Shown here: one piece after another, positions 1 through 6,163 of the stretch
Layout: each line of letters starts with the position of its first letter
Position numbering within the stretch: the first letter of the stretch is position 1
Assembly (NCBI GenBank): GCA_934662525.1
Contig: CAKUKJ010000068.1
Span: forward strand, 1-9,385
DNA: 9,385 nucleotides
From: an uncultured Coriobacteriales bacterium
GTDB taxonomy: Bacteria > Actinomycetota > Coriobacteriia > Coriobacteriales > UMGS124
Reading direction: 5' to 3'
The notes under the pieces: generated by a model
Databases searched by the model: none
Told to the model about the DNA's origin: nothing
The model's input: the letters and a program-made list of their open reading frames with translations, nothing else
Translations under genes and position numbers: made by a program

Positions 1-21
1 GGCGTAAAGTTGATGGTGAGT
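1..21. repeat. left terminal inverted repeat of the ISLre2 element
   Basis: Bases 1-21 match the reverse complement of 1542-1562 at 17 of 21 positions. The outer 11 bases are identical and mismatches fall at positions 12, 13, 17 and 20. The window begins exactly here, so bases further out cannot be checked. Confidence 0.8.
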
Positions 22-34
22 TAGCCTGGGCTCC

Positions 35-1474
35 CTAGCCTGCGGCGACCATTCCTCCGTCCAGGTTCGCGGCGAATTGCACCTCCGTGGCGAGCGCCGA
101 GACGCTCGCGCGGGGCGGCTCCCAGCCGCGTCCCTCGGACTTTACCACATGCGTCGGCGCGAGGCGGGCGAGGGCCGCGAGCTCCCGCTCGGCGCGCCCC
201 CTTCTCCTCCTGGCGGTCATCGAGCCCTCGCGGGTCTGCCTGGGCACCGCGCGGCCCGAGTGGGTGCGGGAGCGTATTCGCGCCATGTCCGACGCCCCGC
301 GCCGCGACCAGGCGCACGGGAAGCTGTCCATGCGCACGCCGTAGAGGTGCTGGTTCTCCGACCCCGTCGTGCCCAGCGAGGGGCCCTCGACGTCGATGAG
401 CTCCATGTTGTTGCGCAGGTAGGCGGCCACCTGCCGGGAGCGCTCGGGACGGGAGAGGCCCAGCTCGGCGCAAGCCTCCATCATGGTGGCCACGGCCTCC
501 TTCCCGCCGTCCCACAGGGCGTCGACGAGCTGCCAGCCGAGCCCGAGGTCCTCGCAGCAGGACATGAGGGCGCGGTTGACGTGGAAGGGGTCGAGGTGCG
601 CGACCGCCTCGCCCTTGGGGAGCCACCCCCCGATGTCCTTGCACCAGGCCTCCCCGTCGCAGCCGACGTGGACGGTCTCCACGGCGGACAGGTCGTAGGC
701 CGTCCCCACGGCCGCCACCGCCTCGGGCGCGAAGCGCGAGGGCGGGGCCACGCAGGCGTGCCGGGCGCATCCCACGCGCGCGACCTTGGACCCCGCCGCC
801 TCCTTCCCGGAATACGCGACCACGGCCTTGACCTCGCACCTCGCGGCGGACTCGCGGTCCTTCCCCTGCAGGTTGAACCAAGTGCCGTCGGCCTCCACGC
901 ACAGCACCGGGCTCTCCTGCGAGCCGCCGGGCAGCACGCCGTCGGAGTACAGCGCGGCGGCCAGGGAGGCGTCCTCGTCGGCGCACAGGTCGCCGGCGAC
1001 CCTCATCAGGCGCATGACCGCGCTGGCGCTGACGGCCGAGCCTCCCGAGCGGGCGAGCATGCGCCCGGCGCGGGCGTAGGACACGTCCGAGGCCAGCTCC
1101 ACCAGAAGCGAGGCCGCCGAGGGGGACACGCGGGCGCCGTGCGGCACGTCGAGCGCGTCCAAAAGCGGGCAGAAGGGCAGGCCCAGCCGGTCCACGCAGC
1201 GCGTGGCGCGGAACCCCACGTCGCCCAGCCTCGTGGCGAGCGTCCGGCGGCGCCTGTCGTGGGCGCGGGCGCCCTCGGGCAGGGCGCCGCGCAGCTCGAG
1301 GTCGCGGCGCTCCAGGGCCGTGCCGTAGGCCCTCGCGGCCAGCGAGTGCGTCAGAGCGAGGGCCTCGTCCTCGAACGACTCGAGGGTCTTGGGGCCCTCC
1401 GCTGCCAGAAGCCCGTAAAAGGCGTCGGACAGATATTCAACGATCTTGTCGGGCAGTGTATCATTCTCGGGCAC
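35..1474 (-). CDS. ISLre2 family (UPF0236) transposase
   Basis: This is the transposase of the surrounding element, about 479 residues and so of normal length for the family. The catalytic core is recognisable. CVEADGTWFNLQ contains the first Asp (near residue 196). GCDGEAWCKDIGGWLPKG is followed by LDPFHVNRAL, giving further acidic residues near 273 and 295. GTTGSENQHLYGVR contains the Glu near residue 373, followed by the family's arginine-rich tail. I chose the GTG at 1472-1474 because AGGAG (1481-1485) lies 6 bases upstream. The frame stays open further upstream, with an ATG at 1532-1534 and a TTG at 1541-1543, but neither has a clear ribosome binding site and both crowd the terminal repeat. 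The gene looks intact. It lies downstream of abi on the same strand, so read-through from abi could reach it. Confidence 0.88.
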   Translation of the reverse strand: MPENDTLPDKIVEYLSDAFYGLLAAEGPKTLESFEDEALALTHSLAARAYGTALERRDLELRGALPEGARAHDRRRRTLATRLGDVGFRATRCVDRLGLPFCPLLDALDVPHGARVSPSAASLLVELASDVSYARAGRMLARSGGSAVSASAVMRLMRVAGDLCADEDASLAAALYSDGVLPGGSQESPVLCVEADGTWFNLQGKDRESAARCEVKAVVAYSGKEAAGSKVARVGCARHACVAPPSRFAPEAVAAVGTAYDLSAVETVHVGCDGEAWCKDIGGWLPKGEAVAHLDPFHVNRALMSCCEDLGLGWQLVDALWDGGKEAVATMMEACAELGLSRPERSRQVAAYLRNNMELIDVEGPSLGTTGSENQHLYGVRMDSFPCAWSRRGASDMARIRSRTHSGRAVPRQTREGSMTARRRRGRAERELAALARLAPTHVVKSEGRGWEPPRASVSALATEVQFAANLDGGMVAAG

Positions 1475-1480
1475 GGGGCC

Positions 1481-1485
1481 CTCCT
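1481..1485 (-). promoter_or_regulatory. ribosome binding site that sets the ISLre2 transposase start
   Basis: On the minus strand AGGAG sits 6 bases before the GTG at 1474, inside a longer purine run. This favours GTG over the upstream ATG at 1534. Confidence 0.6.
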
Positions 1486-1541
1486 CTTTCCTCTCAGCTT
1501 GGTCGCCGACAAGGATACGGGAGCCCCCTTCCATATGGCCC

Positions 1542-1562
1542 AATCCCCAAAAACTTTACGCC
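1542..1562. repeat. right terminal inverted repeat of the ISLre2 element
   Basis: Reverse-complementary partner of bases 1-21, ending in AACTTTACGCC (1552-1562). It marks the border between the element and the 3' flank of the abi gene. Confidence 0.8.
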
Positions 1563-1569
1563 GTGCGAT

Positions 1570-2538
1570 TTATACCGCTTTTCCTTCTGTATACCACCCG
1601 TAAATCAGTGCCCGTAGGAAAACAAAACCCGATGAAACTACCCCGTCTGGCCTGTACCAATCCGAATGTTTCAATGTCCTGCTGGCAAGGTTCCGTAGTT
1701 CAATTGCCTTATGCGCACGTACGGTTGGTGCGGACACCTCCTGATGCACATATAGCGTGGTAGCAATATGCTGCATACGCTCGTTGCTTAGCTTCGTTTG
1801 CCTCGCGCTTTTCTGGATGCCAATCTCGGCAACGGCACATTCAACCGCATGACGAGTGTGGTGAGTTGCACTGCCGGCTTTCATATCGTTCAGAATACAG
1901 CTATTGTGCGCACACGCATTGCGAAGACGCCTAATCGGCTGCAGCAAATAAAAATCATCCTTGAGCCTCTTGTTCTCCAGACGCTTGGCGCAAAACTCGT
2001 AGAACTGAGCGAAACAGCCGAATGAAACTAGCTCAAAGAACTCCCAAACCGCATAGTCTCTGTCAGGGTGGTGTGTAATTATGCCCTTGGTATAGGGAGC
2101 GTAAAGACCCCTGTCAATCTCCTTGATGATGGGGTTCGACCCAGCTTCAATTGACCCGTTTGCCTCAATGAAGTCCCGAACTATCGCATACCCATCTTCC
2201 CCGTTCTGCTCGAGTGCATTCAGCAAACGCATTTTCGAATAGTGCTCGATATCAATAGTGAGACCTAGAAAGATGTTTCTAAGCTCCATGTCAATCACCG
2301 AGATATCAACGAGCATCCCGAAGTCAAGACCGGCATATTTACCATCGTTCTTCCCACCGACACACTTTGGAAAGTTAGACCGATACGAGCGAACCCTGAA
2401 GAAGTTGTTATGCAACTGCAGGTAGGACTCGGCATCAGCTTCTGACCAAAAGTCGAATGTCACACCCTTACTCTTCAGCTGGTTAACCTGCTCATGGGGC
2501 GTGAGCCACGGTCGGCGCCTGGCCATATCTTCCAGCAT
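1570..2538 (-). CDS. Abi family (Abi_2/AbiF-type) HEPN-fold protein
   Basis: A 322-residue protein of the Abi_2 family, known from lactococcal AbiD/AbiF abortive-infection proteins and thought to act as HEPN-type RNases. The N-terminal family pattern is clear: LTPHEQVNQLKSKGV at residues 12-26, then a tyrosine/arginine-rich stretch with FFRVRSYRSNF, then DISVIDMELR and IDIEHYSKMRLL at about 78-106. RNACAH at residues 206-211 fits the HEPN R-x4-H active-site signature. The start is the ATG at 2536-2538, with GGAGG 4 bases upstream. The open frame runs further to 2739, but that extension overlaps a transposase remnant on the other strand and resembles no Abi protein. The gene is richer in A+T than the flanking elements. 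An antiphage or toxin role is inferred from the family; the trigger is unknown. Confidence 0.85.
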   Translation of the reverse strand: MLEDMARRRPWLTPHEQVNQLKSKGVTFDFWSEADAESYLQLHNNFFRVRSYRSNFPKCVGGKNDGKYAGLDFGMLVDISVIDMELRNIFLGLTIDIEHYSKMRLLNALEQNGEDGYAIVRDFIEANGSIEAGSNPIIKEIDRGLYAPYTKGIITHHPDRDYAVWEFFELVSFGCFAQFYEFCAKRLENKRLKDDFYLLQPIRRLRNACAHNSCILNDMKAGSATHHTRHAVECAVAEIGIQKSARQTKLSNERMQHIATTLYVHQEVSAPTVRAHKAIELRNLASRTLKHSDWYRPDGVVSSGFVFLRALIYGWYTEGKAV

Positions 2539-2542
2539 GGAA

Positions 2543-2547
2543 CCTCC
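2543..2547 (-). promoter_or_regulatory. ribosome binding site that sets the abi start
   Basis: GGAGG on the minus strand, 4 bases before the ATG at 2538. The spacing is short, but it is the only strong site near the first family motif and it argues against the longer open frame. The next in-frame ATG, at 2526, would be 16 bases away. Confidence 0.6.
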
Positions 2548-2573
2548 AAAGCCCGAATACGCAGGCGAAGCAA

Positions 2574-2602
2574 AGTTTAGAGCGGAAGAGGCACCGGGGC
2601 AA
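2574..2602 (-). promoter_or_regulatory. possible sigma70-type promoter for abi
   Basis: On the minus strand TTGCCC (2597-2602) and TAAACT (2574-2579) are separated by 17 bases, each matching 4 of 6 consensus positions. A start about 7 bases downstream would give a leader of roughly 30 nt before the abi ATG. It lies within the IS1595-like remnant, so abi may be read from a promoter made of transposon debris. Identified by eye only. Confidence 0.3.
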
Positions 2603-2890
2603 CCAAACCTCCCAAAACCATCCGGCGTTCGGGAAAAGGGCTTTTCGCTGTCCCGGAAGGCGTCCAGGACGGTGTTGAGCTCTCCGGCGACGCGTGGCTT
2701 AACGAGGCCTGCGTCGGTGCCCCGACGGGAAGTCGCCACGAGGACTGTCCGGCACCCTGGCGTACGTCAGGGTGTCCATGGACGGCGCGGGCAAGTCCGT
2801 CTTCGTGGTCGAGGGCAACAGGCACAAGCCATGTCGAGGGATCCTAGAGACCTTCGGAGCGGGATTGCCCCCGAGTCGCACCCTTATGCT
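2581..2890 (+). pseudogene. degraded IS1595-family (ISXO2-like) transposase fragment
   Basis: Two plus-strand reading frames together resemble the central part of an IS1595-type DDE transposase. The first (about 2581-2730) reads LFAVPEGVQDGVELSGDAW then LNEACVGAP, like the 'elSG.v.lDE.yv' region around the first catalytic Asp, here apparently changed to Asn. The second (about 2728-2890), shifted by one base, reads GLSGTLAYVRVSMDGAGKSV then FVVEGNRHKPCRGILETFG. That matches the 'gLsrNqv.V.v..DG..SVFVVEG.gKPs' region of such enzymes. The N-terminal zinc/helix region and the C-terminal part with the final Glu are missing. I recognise the family from memory of related proteins; the assignment is moderately sure. 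The piece overlaps the region upstream of abi on the opposite strand. Confidence 0.55.
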
Positions 2891-2942
2891 CAAAATCAAA
2901 ATGCTCAGGTTTTCGTGCTCTTGGCGCTCAATTCCCAATGAC

Positions 2943-3078
2943 CACTCGGACCACTTCCTGGACATCAACACGTGGACGGGCCGCCTGAGGAGGATGGAAA
3001 TAACGCAAAGCATGTCGCGCAAGGGCAACTGTCTGAACAACGCCGCCACCGAGCAGGTCTTCGGGCACCTCAAGGACA
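2943..3078 (+). pseudogene. IS3-family OrfB transposase remnant, upstream part
   Basis: The frame reads HSDHFLD, then WTGRLRRMEITQSMSRKGNC, then LNNAATEQVFGHLKD. This is the hallmark stretch of IS3/IS150-type OrfB integrases ('HSDqGwqYq...ITQSMSRKGNCldNAatEqvFghLKdE'), covering the second catalytic Asp and the final Glu of the DDE triad. It is cut off on the left, where the part after HSD is already poorly conserved, and stops abruptly after HLKD where the IS110 element begins. The matching downstream part resumes at 4582. Confidence 0.8.
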
Positions 3079-3207
3079 CTGATAATGGGAATCGCGCTAT
3101 CGGCGATGATCATCGACGAAAACGCGCATGAGCCGACGCGATGGCCCGTTAAAGGACTGCCGTCGATTCCAGCGACTGGCCTCAACTCGAAGAGCCTCGC
3201 GTCAGCC

Positions 3208-3221
3208 CCGGCCAAGGCCGG
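3208..3221 (+). repeat. short GC-rich hairpin in the IS110 left end
   Basis: CCGGCC and GGCCGG are perfect complements separated by AA. The loop is tight, so the innermost pair or two may open. No T-run follows, so it is not an obvious terminator; it may be part of a structured RNA. Confidence 0.5.
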
Positions 3222-3304
3222 CCAATGACCTAATAGGAACATGGGCTTGGGCATGTGGACCTGGCAACCCGCATGGTACAGCCCCCGTCAGTGTTCTGTC
3301 TAGC

Positions 3305-3350
3305 CAGCCTTTGGTCCGGAGCATCGTGTAGGCGTTGATTCGAAAGGCTG
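3305..3350 (+). promoter_or_regulatory. stem-loop covering the IS110 transposase ribosome binding site
   Basis: CAGCCTTT (3305-3312) is fully complementary to AAAGGCTG (3343-3350) across a 30-base loop. The second arm contains AAAGG, the only Shine-Dalgarno-like sequence before the ATG at 3354, placed 6 bases upstream. If the stem forms it would hide the site and hold down transposase translation. The pairing is seen directly; the regulatory effect is inferred. Confidence 0.45.
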
Positions 3351-3353
3351 AGC

Positions 3354-4571
3354 ATGACCGAGTTCGAGAAAAACCTCGTCTTCGCCGGTGTCGACACCCA
3401 TAAAGACACCCACACCCTCTGTCTCCTCGATTACATGGGGAGAGCGGTCGGAACGCTCGGGTTCCCCGCGGACGCGAAGGGGTACGACGCCCTTGCCGAG
3501 AAGATAGGAGGCCGGAAACGTGCGTCGGCATCGGCGTCGAGGGAACGGGCTCGTACGGGGCGGGACTGACCCGCCGGCTTGTTGAGCTGGGCTACTGTGT
3601 GTACGAGGCGATGGTTCCGGGACGGGCGGAGCGAAAGCCGGGCCGGCCGAAGAGCAATCCCACGGACGCCGAGGTCGCGGCACGGCAAGTTCTCGCGAGG
3701 GTCAACCTCTCGAAGCCCAAAGACCAAACCGGTCGGACGGAGGACCTCCGACAGCCCATGGTGGCCCGCGATCGGCTCGTGCAGGCCATGTCCACCATGA
3801 TAAACACGGCAAAATCCCTGACAGCAACGGCACCGGAGGGTCTAAGCAAGTCCCTATCGGAGCTTTCCAGAAAGGGTTTGAGGAACGCCCTCGCAACGCT
3901 CGATCCTGATGCCGGTGGGGCAGTCCTGGCTCTGGGCTCGCTGGGAAGGGCCTGGGATCTTCAGGACCGGGAGGCGAGCGCCCCCGAGGAGAAAACGAAG
4001 GGGATCCTGGAAGCGGACGCCCCTGCGCTGCTCGAGACCTTCGGATGCGGCACCGTTTCCGCCGCGGCCCTCGCCGTGGCGGGCGGCGGAAATCCGGAAA
4101 AGCTGAACAGCGAGGCCGAGCTCGCCTCTCTATGCGGAGCGGCCCCGCTGCTGGCGAGCTCGGGGAAAACGGAGCGGCACCGCTTGAACAGAGGGGGGCG
4201 ATAGGCGAGCCAACAGGGCGCTTTACCAGATCGCCGTGACCAGGATGTCGCACGGCCAGAGAACCAAAGACTGCGTCGAGAAGCGCAGGCGCGAAGGAAA
4301 GTCCAAGAGGGAAATCATACGATGCCCCAAACGCTGCATCGCGCGCGAAGTGTTCCGGGCCCTGCGCCATCCGTTCGAGATCAGGGGGCCGTCGTGGAAG
4401 GGTCTGCGCCCGGCAGGGCAGGCCTTGGGCATCACTTTGGTCGAGGTGGGCAAGGCCCTAAACGTTGGGCTCCAGAAGGCAAGCCACGCGGAAACGGGCC
4501 GGCTTATGAGCGCTCGGTTCCTGGAAGAGTGCGACGCCTGGCTGAAAGCTCAAATGAAAGTAGCTAGTTGA
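3354..4571 (+). pseudogene. IS110-family transposase, broken by two frameshifts
   Basis: Three consecutive frames give one IS110 transposase of about 405 residues. The first (from 3354) has the RuvC-like start VFAGVDTHKDTHTLCLLD. After an apparent 1-base deletion near 3511-3513 (GGCCGG where GGCCCGG is expected) the next frame gives VGIGVEGTGSYGAGLTRRL, KSNPTDAEVAARQVL and SLCGAAPLLASSGKTERHRL. After one extra G in the six-G run 4193-4198 the last frame gives RRANRALYQIAVTRMS. The expected DEDD motif reads D, E, N, D because the usual SDPxDA is SNPTDA, with Asn at 3656-3658. The last 60 residues (about 4385-4550) look like an XRE/Cro-type helix-turn-helix: GITLVEVGKALNVGLQKASH, then AETGRL. 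The element is probably inactive unless the frameshifts are sequencing errors. Confidence 0.85.
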
Positions 4572-4581
4572 CATACATAGG

Positions 4582-4747
4582 AGCTTCGAGCTCCTCCACC
4601 ACCGGGACTGGTCGGGGGTCTCCATCCCCGAGTTCTGCCGCATGCTCGGCGCATATCTGAGATACTGCAACGGGGGGGCGGCCGAAGGAGGGACTGGGCT
4701 GGATGAGCCCGATGCAGTACCGAAGGAGCCTTGGGCTGGCGGCATAG
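4582..4747 (+). pseudogene. IS3-family OrfB transposase remnant, downstream part
   Basis: This is the C-terminal continuation of the IS3 fragment at 2943-3078. It reads LLHHRDWSGVSIPEFCRMLG then AYLRYCNG in one frame, then RPKEGLGWMSPMQYRRSLGL and AA-stop in the next. It fits the IS3/IS150 ending 'RdWsg.s..eF...l.aYi.yYN..RpKe.LGwmSP.eYRr.lG'. The shift falls in the seven-G run at 4672-4678, where six would keep the frame. Removing the IS110 insert would rejoin HLKD directly to this segment. Confidence 0.8.
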
Positions 4748-4760
4748 CCGATCCAAAGAA

Positions 4761-4791
4761 ATGTCCGCCCCCCGATTCTCAGTGGCCGACA
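4761..4791. repeat. possible right terminus of the IS3 element
   Basis: About 14 bases after the OrfB stop lies ATGTCCGCCCCCC, with GTGGCCGACA closing at 4791. IS3 elements usually end in a TG...CA-type inverted repeat at about this distance, often with a TGTCC-like motif. No matching left end is present in the window, since the left side of the element is lost, so this cannot be confirmed here. Confidence 0.22.
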
Positions 4792-4822
4792 GGGCAGAAA
4801 GCCGCCAAAGCCAACGGCATCC

Positions 4823-5937
4823 CTAAGAATCAATGAGGTTGAGCGCGAAATCTCTTGAGAGCAACTCCGGCGGGTTCGGAAGCTCATCGATTGCGTACTC
4901 CCGCAAAGCCGTCTGCGCCGCTGCACGTTTATATGCATCAAATGAATCACCGAAACCGTGGTAGACAGAGTTCATCCTCGCCAGGCAAACGAGGTTCCCA
5001 TCTTTCATGACTGCTGAATCGATTCTGGGACTAATCAAAACGTCTTCCGAATACGCAAACACCAGCTTGACGACGGTTTGCAACTTCCCTGTGTCATCAA
5101 GGGCGTTGAATTGCCTTTCGAACGTCCTATACCTCTTCGCACTCTTGTTTCTGAACATAAGAACCGCAGTGCTCCCTTTCGTGGGCAGCACGAAAATATG
5201 GAGCGGTTCTATACGGTAGTTGGGATTCGGATTGAAGGAATGGTTTATAGCACCGCCCTTGAAGTCAGCCGTAGGATTAATCATCTGTTGAAAGGCAAAA
5301 GGGCTGTATAAGGTAAAACCATATGGAACATCAAGTGGAATGTATTCGAAGGCCTCGGGGTCTTACCTACCCTCAGGGCGGTCTTGAAGGCTTTCTCATT
5401 CTCGGCGGCATCAATGACTCTCGAGGTTATCAAAGCATCTAGCATCGGCGCCGCCATCTCCCCCAGCGCCGCCTTGAGCTCAATTTCGAACCTTGCCTTC
5501 GATATTTCACGAAGGAGATTCTTGGCAGCGATTTGACCCAAAACTTGCGAGCTGAGAGGCTCCAGAAGCGTCTCGGGCGTCTCATAGAGTTTGAAATACT
5601 CAGAGTCGCATTTTCTACAAACCTGCTTGAAAGTCGCAGCCTGTCCAACACCGACTTCATTCTCAATGACGTTTCCGCCCATGATGGCAGCATTCGTGAG
5701 CAGTTTGCCATCGGCTGCAATCTCTTTGAGACAGTACCGGGGCACCGTATGAGACACACAAAACTTAGGCATCTCCTCGCCGCAAATCAGGCAGCGTTCG
5801 GGCTTGGCGCTCTTCCTCGCCTCTTTGAAAACAGGTGAGACGCTCTTCTTGTATGATGCAAGGTCCTCGGCTGGAACATCGTAAGAGGGAACATCCCATC
5901 TGAAAGCCAGCGCAACTATAGAATCAGTGTCACGCAT
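4823..5937 (-). pseudogene. HNH-like zinc protein of unknown function, one frameshift
   Basis: I do not recognise a named family. The start at 5937 follows GGGGGTGG with 7 bases of spacing. Near the N-terminus lie CLICGEE (Cys49, Cys52), SHTVPRYCL (His63) and VCRKCDSEYF (Cys107, Cys110). This Cys2...H.hP...Cys2 layout is that of HNH/treble-clef nucleases, but no later catalytic His is obvious. The frame ends at 5281 after an abnormal tail. From 5362 the next frame reads DPEAFEYIPLDVPYGFTLYS and continues sensibly to the stop at 4823. One missing base near 5362-5365 (AAGACC where AAGGACC would restore the frame) therefore splits a protein of about 371 residues. The two halves also overlap as ATGA at 5281-5284, so two separate genes are formally possible. 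The gene lies downstream of trlF behind a terminator and is A+T-richer than the mobile elements. Confidence 0.6.
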
Positions 5938-6004
5938 GTCAAATCCACCCCCATCAATCAGGCTGTCAATCCGTCAGCATCCCTCCCCATTCGCGAAGCG
6001 CCCC

Positions 6005-6047
6005 AAAAGGAAGAGGCCCTCCTGCCCATTCGGGTCAAGAAGGCCTC
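6005..6047 (-). terminator. intrinsic terminator downstream of trlF
   Basis: On the minus strand GAGGCCTTCTT pairs with AGGAGGGCCTC over 11 positions, three of them G-U, around a loop that itself contains CCC-GAAT-GGG. TTCCTTTT (6005-6012) follows directly. It lies about 115 bp after the trlF stop and should separate trlF transcription from the HNH-like gene. No T-run follows the hairpin on the plus strand. Confidence 0.7.
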
Positions 6048-6163
6048 CCAATAGTAGCAATAAACTCAGGCAATGCAGAAACCGTAGGCTGTAAGGCCCG
6101 CATCATAAGAATAATCGTTGATTCACCGATGAAGACGCGGCAGCTGCATCCCATGCCAGCGCA
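6048..6163. other. short non-coding spacer after trlF
   Basis: No open frame with a ribosome binding site, no tRNA-like fold and no repeat is visible between the trlF stop and the terminator hairpin. It is most simply the 3' untranslated part of the trlF message. Confidence 0.4.

Larger units (their letters stand above)
1..1562 (-). mobile_element. ISLre2-family insertion sequence, apparently complete
   Basis: The element is bounded by matching inverted ends: GGCGTAAAGTT at 1-11 and its exact reverse complement at 1552-1562, with partial matching further inward. It holds one minus-strand transposase gene that fills nearly the whole length, as is usual for ISLre2 (UPF0236) elements. Its right end lies 7 bp from the abi stop codon, so it probably inserted just downstream of that gene. 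ISLre2 elements usually make target duplications of about 9 bp; the candidate right copy would begin at 1563, but the left copy lies outside the window. The true ends could extend a few bases beyond those given. Confidence 0.85.
3081..3353 (+). ncRNA. non-coding left end of IS110, candidate bridge RNA region
   Basis: No plausible gene lies in these 273 bases. In IS110-group elements this end is known to encode the bridge RNA that pairs with donor and target DNA. Supporting structure seen by eye: a 12-base palindrome CGATGATCATCG (3104-3115), the hairpin CCGGCC-AA-GGCCGG (3208-3221), and the stem CAGCCTTT/AAAGGCTG (3305-3312 with 3343-3350) just before the transposase ATG. The RNA itself, its ends and its guide loops are inferred from family knowledge and were not identified. 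Confidence 0.35.
3079..4581 (+). mobile_element. IS110-family element inserted into the IS3 remnant
   Basis: The borders come from where the IS3 OrfB homology stops (3078) and resumes (4582), giving about 1.5 kb, a normal size for IS110 elements. These elements lack terminal repeats, so each border may be off by several bases. The layout is a long non-coding left end (about 275 bp), a transposase gene, and only about 10 bp after its stop. That is the arrangement of the IS110 group, as opposed to IS1111, where the long non-coding end is on the other side. Confidence 0.65.

Noticed and set aside
77..1603. Long plus-strand open frame (508 codons) across the ISLre2 element
   Set aside because: It is antisense to a transposase with clear catalytic motifs, contains only low-complexity Arg/Gly/Ala/His-rich protein, and is explained by high GC content.
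2539..2739. N-terminal extension of the abi frame by 67 codons
   Set aside because: It overlaps an IS1595-like remnant, resembles no Abi protein, and a GGAGG site directly precedes the ATG at 2538.
3702..4370. Minus-strand 222-codon open frame opposite the IS110 transposase
   Set aside because: Pro/Arg/Ser-rich shadow of the transposase coding strand with no recognisable motif.
5941..5969. Perfect -35 box TTGACA (5964-5969, minus strand) upstream of the HNH-like gene
   Set aside because: The hexamer 17 bases on is GGATTT, a poor -10, and nothing better is seen at neighbouring spacings. A promoter must exist somewhere after the terminator, but this one is not convincing.
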